A program made the translations under genes and the position numbers. From contig CAKSWS010000029.1 of assembly GCA_934512155.1 (NCBI GenBank), positions 1-21,706 on the forward strand: 21,706 bases of DNA, given 5' to 3'. Every line of letters begins with the position of its first letter. The first letter of the stretch is position 1. The stretch comes from an uncultured Eubacterium sp. (GTDB lineage Bacteria > Bacillota > Clostridia > Oscillospirales > Acutalibacteraceae). The notes below the pieces were generated by a model that ran no database searches, was not told the origin of the DNA, and was given only the letters and a program-made list of their open reading frames with translations. Of this stretch, positions 16,527 through 21,706 are shown one piece after another.

Positions 16527-16829
16527 TTATTTAACCCCCTTCATTGTAATAGCGCCGGTGTGGCACGCTTTTACACAAATACCGCAACCCTTGCAATGGT
16601 TATAATCAAAAGCGCCTCTTTTTCCGTCTACAACAGGAATTACACTGTCGGGGCAAACAGGAACGCACATAAGGCAATGAACGCACAAATCCTCGTGAAG
16701 TTCAGGTTTAACGGAAGTCCATTCGCCTGTATTAAAATCAACGGAGGTTTGTGAGCCGTAAATTTGCATACCTTCCGTTAAATCCTGCCATTTACAATCA
16801 AGATTTAACTTATTAACATCTGATTTCAT
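16527..16829 (-). CDS. porD: 2-oxoacid:ferredoxin oxidoreductase delta subunit (PorD, 2x[4Fe-4S])
   Basis: 100 residues with two ferredoxin motifs: CVHCLMCVPVCP (Cys49, 52, 55, 59) and CKGCGICVKACH (Cys79, 82, 85, 89). The second lacks the usual Pro after its last Cys and has His. The N-terminal extension of about 45 residues is typical of PorD/VorD. It carries electrons between the thiamine site and soluble ferredoxin. AGGAGG overlaps the porC stop and lies 7 bases before the ATG. It belongs to the four-subunit enzyme encoded by the operon. Confidence 0.94.
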   Translation of the reverse strand: MKSDVNKLNLDCKWQDLTEGMQIYGSQTSVDFNTGEWTSVKPELHEDLCVHCLMCVPVCPDSVIPVVDGKRGAFDYNHCKGCGICVKACHTGAITMKGVK

Positions 16830-16840
16830 TTTTATACCTC

Positions 16841-17413
16841 CTATTTAACTTCGTCATAAGCCATTTTAAGAGCATTCATATTACCCTCAATAACTTCAGG
16901 CTTTGAAGAAAATTTATGTGCAAATGAAGCTTCCATTTCAGAAAGAAACTCGTGAAATTCCATTACACCTGAAACCTTAACAATACCAGCAAGCATTGGT
17001 GAATTAGGAAAATATTTGCCAAGGCATGCAACGGAAACCTTACGGGCATCAATAGTAAAAACCTTACCTTTATAACCGTTTAAATGATGCATAATTTCAC
17101 TTTTATTTTTTGCAGTATTAATAAGAATTGCACCGTTCTCACTTAAACCGGCTGTAACGTCAACTGTATCAAGCAACCCTTCATCAACAACAACCACATA
17201 ATCGGGGTGATAAATATTTGAATGAACCCTGATTTTGTTTTTGCTTATTCTGTTATAAGCTGTAATAGGTGCACCCATTCTTTCCGGACCGTATTCAGGA
17301 AAGCCCTGAACATAACTGCCTGTTTTAAAGGCAACATCGGCAAGAAGCAATGCGGCCGTTTTTGCACCCTGACCGCCTCTGCCGTGCCAACGAATTTCAA
17401 CACAATCTTTCAT
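16841..17413 (-). CDS. porC: 2-oxoacid:ferredoxin oxidoreductase gamma subunit (PorC-like)
   Basis: 190 residues from ATG 17413, set by AGGAGG seven bases upstream. A longer in-frame start at 17458 lies inside the T-box terminator and is rejected. The gamma-domain signature is RWHGRGGQGAKTAALLLADV, followed by VQGFPEYGPERMGAPITAYN and VDEGLLDTVDVTAGL. This subunit binds CoA or supports the assembly of the alpha/beta/delta complex. It is the first gene of the operon, so its translation follows T-box readthrough directly. Confidence 0.93.
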   Translation of the reverse strand: MKDCVEIRWHGRGGQGAKTAALLLADVAFKTGSYVQGFPEYGPERMGAPITAYNRISKNKIRVHSNIYHPDYVVVVDEGLLDTVDVTAGLSENGAILINTAKNKSEIMHHLNGYKGKVFTIDARKVSVACLGKYFPNSPMLAGIVKVSGVMEFHEFLSEMEASFAHKFSSKPEVIEGNMNALKMAYDEVK

Positions 17414-17437
17414 ATTCTTTCCTCCTGTTTTATATAC

Positions 17438-17472
17438 AAAAAAACGCCCCTTTGCCAAAAGGCAAAGAGGCG
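17438..17472 (-). terminator. T-box controlled intrinsic terminator ahead of porC
   Basis: Minus strand CGCCTCTTTGCC and GGCAAAGGGGCG pair over 12 bp (one U-G) around TTTT, followed by seven T. It is the terminator half of the T-box switch and ends 25 bases before the porC ATG. Confidence 0.93.
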
Positions 17473-17693
17473 ATAATTAATACCGTGGTACCACTCTTAT
17501 TCATCTTACGATGCACTTAACGAACTGACATTCGCTTGCTTTTATAACGGTTGCCGCCGTCTGCACCTACTGAAATTCAGCACAGCCACTCGGAGAGGAT
17601 ATTACGATTTTGCTTTTTATGCCTTGCACCTACCGGCAATTCTCTGAAAAAAGGTAAAAACCGATTTTTGTTCTCGTCAACGTGTTTAAATAT
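17438..17693 (-). ncRNA. T-box riboswitch leader of porCDAB (best-read specifier ATC, Ile)
   Basis: The minus-strand leader carries, in order: a GACGAGAAC stretch at the Stem I base, an AG bulge CAGAGA (17646-17641) flanked by CTTTTT/AAAAAG, a distal loop with GGTGCAA between GCC and GGC, a Stem I segment CGGTTTT/AAAATCG, the specifier-loop strand AATATCCTCTCCGAG, then stems II/III, and the T-box AAGAGTGGTACCACGG (17498-17481 region) leading into the terminator. Aligning GAGA/TCTC as the helix below the specifier loop places ATC (17600-17598) as the codon. The base after it is C, not the usual purine, so this is not certain. TGGT in the T-box pairs with tRNA ending ACCA, meaning discriminator A73; that fits Ile, Val or Tyr and argues against Asn. 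Uncharged tRNA should allow readthrough into porC. The whole stretch from 17414 to 17724 is otherwise gene-free. Confidence 0.9.
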
Positions 17694-17699
17694 GCATCT

Positions 17700-17728
17700 A
17701 TAATAATATCAGTTACAAAATTTGTCAA
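17700..17728 (-). promoter_or_regulatory. Sigma-A promoter of the T-box/por operon
   Basis: Minus strand TTGACA (17728-17723), a 17-base spacer, and TATTAT (17705-17700). Predicted start is near 17693, the 5' end of the T-box leader. The TGA inside TTGACA is also the stop codon of the upstream HMA gene. Confidence 0.85.
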
Positions 17729-17985
17729 GATTTTTTATGAAATTTTGACAAAAAACTTTTCTTTTCATACGGTTCGGAGGAAATCCCCCTAACAGTATAT
17801 CCTGTTGAGTTAATTGCTTTTTCCAATTCCACAACATCAATATTATCTGCAATGATTTCGCAAGTGCCCTTTGTGTGGGATGAATTCACCTTGCTTACAT
17901 TAAAACTCTTTCTAACACAATCGTTAATGTGAGCCTCACACATAGAACACATCATACCGTCTACCTTAACTTTATATTTCGTCAT
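17725..17985 (-). CDS. Small heavy-metal-associated (HMA) domain protein
   Basis: 86 residues. The N-terminal 65 residues form an HMA fold: YKVKVDGMMCSMCEAHIND with the metal-binding pair Cys13 and Cys16 (GMxCxxC), then a beta-alpha-beta pattern ending in VVELEKAINSTGYTV. The tail is basic (KKSFLSKFHKKS). The family carries Cu(I) or other soft metals to P-type ATPases or regulators, but no transporter gene lies nearby, so the partner is unknown. AGGAGG lies 8 bases before the ATG. It has its own promoter (18022-18050) and a palindrome in its leader (18002-18019). It is probably a single-gene unit. Confidence 0.9.
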   Translation of the reverse strand: MTKYKVKVDGMMCSMCEAHINDCVRKSFNVSKVNSSHTKGTCEIIADNIDVVELEKAINSTGYTVRGISSEPYEKKSFLSKFHKKS

Positions 17986-18001
17986 AATTCAAGCCTCCTA
18001 A

Positions 18002-18019
18002 GGTTAGTGTTAACTAACC
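18002..18019. promoter_or_regulatory. Palindromic putative operator in the HMA gene leader
   Basis: GGTTAGT and ACTAACC face each other around four bases, starting at or just after the predicted transcription start (about 18015) and ending beside the ribosome site. The half-site GGTTAG resembles that of DtxR/MntR-type metal regulators, but the spacing differs from their known sites. The regulator is unknown. Confidence 0.55.
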
Positions 18020-18021
18020 AT

Positions 18022-18050
18022 ATTATATAATCAAAGGCTCTTAAAGTCAA
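18022..18050 (-). promoter_or_regulatory. Sigma-A promoter of the HMA gene
   Basis: Minus strand TTGACT (18050-18045), a 17-base spacer, and TATAAT (18027-18022). The -35 lies in the loop and stem of the hairpin at 18031-18060, so terminator and promoter are overlaid. Confidence 0.8.
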
Positions 18051-18060
18051 GAGCCTTTGA
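18031..18060. terminator. Hairpin after groEL, likely terminator
   Basis: TCAAAGGCTCTT and its exact reverse complement pair over 12 bp around a 6-base loop, starting 9 bases past the groEL stop. The following minus-strand sequence (ATTATATAAT) has a weak T tract, so termination may be partial. Confidence 0.65.
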
Positions 18061-18069
18061 TAATTAATA

Positions 18070-19728
<1,659 letters not shown>

Positions 19729-20001
19729 TTATTCAACTACTGCAAGAATATCTTTAACAGAAGCAATAGTGTAATCAACACCGTCCATTTTTACATCGGT
19801 GCCGCTGTATTTCGTGATAATTACTTTATCGCCGGCACTAACGGTCATAGGATTTTTTTCTGTACCCGGACCTACTGCCTCTACTAACATAAATTCAGGC
19901 TTTTCCTGTGCCGAAGCGGCAATAAAAAGACCTGATGCTGTTGTTTCTTCTGCCTCAACCGATTTAAGCAAAACTTTGTCTGCAAGTGGTTTAATAGTCA
20001 T
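19729..20001 (-). CDS. groS: GroES co-chaperonin, 10 kDa
   Basis: 90 residues. KPLADKVLLKSVEAEETTAS is the N-terminal strand running into the mobile loop (TASGLFIAASAQEKP) that contacts GroEL. The conserved VGPG, AGDKVIITKYSGTDV and DILAVVE close the barrel. It caps the GroEL cavity. GAGGTG lies 8 bases before the ATG. It is the first gene of the groESL operon, directly below the CIRCE element and its promoter. Confidence 0.97.
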   Translation of the reverse strand: MTIKPLADKVLLKSVEAEETTASGLFIAASAQEKPEFMLVEAVGPGTEKNPMTVSAGDKVIITKYSGTDVKMDGVDYTIASVKDILAVVE

Positions 20002-20037
20002 AAGAATTTCACCTCTATCAAATTATAATTTACTCAT

Positions 20038-20064
20038 TTAGCACTCTTAACACCCGAGTGCTAA
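20038..20064. promoter_or_regulatory. CIRCE element (HrcA operator)
   Basis: TTAGCACTC, nine bases, GAGTGCTAA: a perfect match to the CIRCE consensus. It covers the predicted groES transcription start just below the -10. HrcA bound here represses groESL in unstressed cells. hrcA is not in the window. Confidence 0.98.
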
Positions 20065-20069
20065 TTACT

Positions 20070-20097
20070 ATTTTAGCAAGTTTTTTCCATTTGTCAA
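20070..20097 (-). promoter_or_regulatory. Sigma-A promoter of groESL
   Basis: Minus strand TTGACA (20097-20092), a 16-base spacer, and TAAAAT (20075-20070) preceded by TG-C, an extended -10. Its predicted start falls in the CIRCE element, as expected for HrcA control. Confidence 0.85.
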
Positions 20098-20133
20098 TAG
20101 TGTTAACAAATATTTAAAAAAATATATAAAAAA

Positions 20134-20174
20134 TATAGTCTGCACACACTATATTATAATGTATTCAGACTATA
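20134..20174 (-). terminator. Terminator after ispF
   Basis: TATAGTCTG and CAGACTATA pair over 9 bp with a 23-base AT-rich loop. On the minus strand it is followed by a long T-rich run (20133 down to 20116). It lies 15 bases past the ispF stop and separates the isp genes from groESL. Confidence 0.65.
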
Positions 20175-20188
20175 ATTTATGAACAAAA

Positions 20189-20656
20189 TTATTCAATTAT
20201 GCAAACGGCATGTGCCGCAATTCCCTGTTTTGCACCTGTAAATCCCAACTTTTCTTCAGTTGTTGCTTTAACGGACACACAATCAACATCGCATTTGCAT
20301 ACACGTGCAATATTAATTCGCATCTCATTAATATACGGTGCCATTTTAGGCATTTGCGCAATTACGGTTGAATCTATATTACCTATTTTATAACCTTTTT
20401 CCAAAAGCACATCTACAACTTTTTCTAAAAGTACCAAACTGTCTGCACCTTCAAATTCAGGTGATGTATCCGGGAAAAGCTTACCAATATCGCCTAAAGC
20501 AGCGGCACCCAAAAGCGCATCGCTTATTGCGTGAAGAAGCACATCGGCATCACTATGACCTAAAAGTCCTAATTCACAAGGTATGTCAACACCGCCTATT
20601 ATACATTTACGATTTTCACTAAAACGGTGAACGTCATAACCGTGTCCTATTCTCAC
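20189..20656 (-). CDS. ispF: 2-C-methyl-D-erythritol 2,4-cyclodiphosphate synthase
   Basis: 155 residues, normal IspF size. [11 protein letters not shown] supplies metal ligands Asp8 and His10; [20 protein letters not shown] supplies His34 and metal ligand His42; [27 protein letters not shown] and [13 protein letters not shown] are family signatures. It converts CDP-ME 2-phosphate to the cyclodiphosphate in the MEP isoprenoid pathway in the cytosol. The start is GTG, one base after the ispD stop (TAA-A-GTG), so translation is probably coupled. ispD and ispF catalyse the third and fifth steps of the pathway; ispE is not here. Confidence 0.97.
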   Translation of the reverse strand: MRIGHGYDVHRFSENRKCIIGGVDIPCELGLLGHSDADVLLHAISDALLGAAALGDIGKLFPDTSPEFEGADSLVLLEKVVDVLLEKGYKIGNIDSTVIAQMPKMAPYINEMRINIARVCKCDVDCVSVKATTEEKLGFTGAKQGIAAHAVCIIE

Positions 20657-20657
20657 T

Positions 20658-21335
20658 TTACATCTCTCCCCTTACTTTTAAAATAGATTCAGCCAAAGGA
20701 ATATCGCTTTGAGTAGTAATTTTAATATTGTTGTAATCACCTAAAACAGTATAAACATTTTTACCTAAATTTTCAATAAGGCAACAATCATCCGTAAAAT
20801 CACGGTTTTCTGCATTTGCCTTTTCCATTGCTTTTTTATATAAATCAAATTTAAAAATTTGAGGCGTTTGTATTGAAACAAGGGTATTTCTGTTTGGAGT
20901 ATCTGTAATCAGCAAATCATCATCTACAACCTTTATTGTGTCTTTAACACGAACGCCTGTTGCAGCAGCACCTGAAAGCACAGCCTCATCCAATGTTTGC
21001 AAAACAACTTGCTGTGTTACAAGCGGACGTGCGCCGTCGTGAATAATCAAATAATCACAACCATCAATATTTTCAACGGCATTTTTTACGCTTTGCTGGC
21101 GTGTATCTCCGCCAATAACAAACGTAACACGATCATCTGTAATAAGTTTTGAAAACTCTTCTACATCACATTCTCGGCAAACAACAATAATCTCATCAAT
21201 TTCAGGCAAATCCAAAAAAGCTTTTACACTTCTTTCAATAACGGTTTTGCCGCCGATTTCAAGCAACATTTTGCTTTTTTTCATTTCCATACGGGTGCCG
21301 TTTCCGGCACCTAAAATTACAGCAACATTAAACAA
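20658..21335 (-). CDS. ispD: 2-C-methyl-D-erythritol 4-phosphate cytidylyltransferase
   Basis: 225 residues. The nucleotidyltransferase motif [19 protein letters not shown] has the Gly-rich CTP loop and the Lys. [34 protein letters not shown] and FTDDCCLIE follow as in IspD. It joins CTP and MEP to give CDP-ME. The start is TTG with AAAGGA about 9 bases upstream, and the first 8 bases overlap the end of rqcH. No in-frame ATG gives a full N-terminus, so TTG is preferred. It is coupled downstream to ispF. Confidence 0.95.
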   Translation of the reverse strand: MFNVAVILGAGNGTRMEMKKSKMLLEIGGKTVIERSVKAFLDLPEIDEIIVVCRECDVEEFSKLITDDRVTFVIGGDTRQQSVKNAVENIDGCDYLIIHDGARPLVTQQVVLQTLDEAVLSGAAATGVRVKDTIKVVDDDLLITDTPNRNTLVSIQTPQIFKFDLYKKAMEKANAENRDFTDDCCLIENLGKNVYTVLGDYNNIKITTQSDIPLAESILKVRGEM

Positions 21336-21706
21336 TTCTTTTTATCCTTTCGATTTCCTGAACATTAGGCGTAACAAATTCTGTTTTATAATCAACATAA
21401 ATAACAATTCCCGGTTTTGCACCGGAGGGTTTTTTCACATTTTTTACAAGAGTATAATCAACAGGAACATTTGATGAACTGCCTGCTTTACTGTTATAAG
21501 CCGCAAGGAGCGCCGCCTGTCGTATAACTTTATCAGTAAATTCACCGCCGTTACTTTGAACGATAACGTGCGAACCGGGCATATCTTTAACATGAAACCA
21601 CATATCATAATTTTTAGCGGTTTTTAAAGTTAATTTGTCATTCATAACATTGTTTCTGCCAACAAATATTTTATACCCTTCTTCGTTTTCATACTCCATT
21701 GGTTTT
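21328..21706 (-). CDS. rqcH: RqcH/NFACT family protein, C-terminal part (partial)
   Basis: About 125 residues are visible; the frame is open to the right edge (Lys-Pro before the Met at 21699), so this Met is internal and not the start. The NFACT-R (DUF814) domain is clear: FVGRNNVMNDKLTLKTAKN, YDMWFHVKDMPGSHVIVQ and VDYTLVKNVKKPSGAKPG. Full-length bacterial proteins (RqcH, formerly called fibronectin-binding protein FbpA) bind stalled 50S-peptidyl-tRNA and add alanine tails in ribosome quality control. It overlaps ispD by 8 bases, suggesting co-transcription with ispDF. Confidence 0.93.
   Translation of the reverse strand, partial: KPMEYENEEGYKIFVGRNNVMNDKLTLKTAKNYDMWFHVKDMPGSHVIVQSNGGEFTDKVIRQAALLAAYNSKAGSSSNVPVDYTLVKNVKKPSGAKPGIVIYVDYKTEFVTPNVQEIERIKRIV

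Noticed and set aside
17562..17632. Repeated TAGGTGCA octamer in the T-box leader (17562-17569 and 17625-17632)
   Set aside because: One copy is the expected distal loop of Stem I; the second may be chance or a stem II element, and there is no evidence of a tandem T-box because only one T-box motif and one terminator are present.
18002..18019. Calling the palindrome a DtxR/IdeR or CopY box
   Set aside because: The half-site is similar to DtxR family sites, but the centre is longer by five bases, and it lacks the TACA/TGTA of CopY boxes, so no regulator is named.

Overview
The window is AT-rich chromosomal DNA from a low-GC Gram-positive anaerobe, most likely a Clostridia member of the Ruminococcaceae/Oscillospiraceae type. 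This is inferred from strong AGGAGG-type ribosome sites, TTGACA/TATAAT promoters, a CIRCE element ahead of groES, a T-box leader, a ferredoxin-linked four-subunit 2-oxoacid oxidoreductase, and a Tad pilus locus with no outer-membrane secretin gene. Almost every gene is on the minus strand; only the pyrophosphatase gene ppa is on the plus strand.

Layout, from the left edge. Positions 1-11202 hold a Tad/Flp type IV pilus operon read right to left. The order is promoter (11175-11202), prepilin peptidase, 58-aa Flp pilin, an intrinsic terminator-like hairpin, TadE, CpaB/RcpC, TadZ/CpaE, TadA ATPase, TadB, TadC, a DUF192 protein, a DivIVA-domain coiled-coil protein, and a very long TadG-like protein that runs off the left edge. 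The TadG-like protein has at least 1073 residues and a C-terminal part made of roughly 20-residue repeats. The last three genes are the unusual part of the locus.

Positions 11262-13782 hold a perfect 17-bp stem terminator, a stand-alone SAM-methyltransferase-like gene with an odd motif I, and azlC-azlD (branched-chain amino acid export). azlC diverges from ppa (13808-14341 +). A bidirectional terminator separates ppa from the next operon.

Positions 14389-17728 hold porC-porD-porA-porB, a 2-oxoacid:ferredoxin oxidoreductase. It is preceded by a complete T-box riboswitch with its own strong promoter. The specifier is best read as ATC (Ile), and the T-box UGGU matches an A73 tRNA. This ties the enzyme to amino-acid starvation and suggests it works at least partly in the biosynthetic (reductive carboxylation) direction on a branched-chain or related 2-oxoacid.

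Positions 17725-20097 hold a small heavy-metal-associated (HMA) protein with its own promoter and a palindromic putative operator, then groES-groEL under a perfect CIRCE/HrcA site. Positions 20134-21706 hold the tail of rqcH (NFACT RNA-binding domain), ispD and ispF, tightly coupled and ended by a terminator.

Six gene starts were set from ribosome sites or promoters rather than from the longest open frame: cpaA/tadV, the methyltransferase, azlC, azlD, porC, and the TTG start of the TadG-like gene. I see no tRNA, rRNA, CRISPR array or insertion sequence. The only non-coding stretch longer than 300 bases is the T-box leader.
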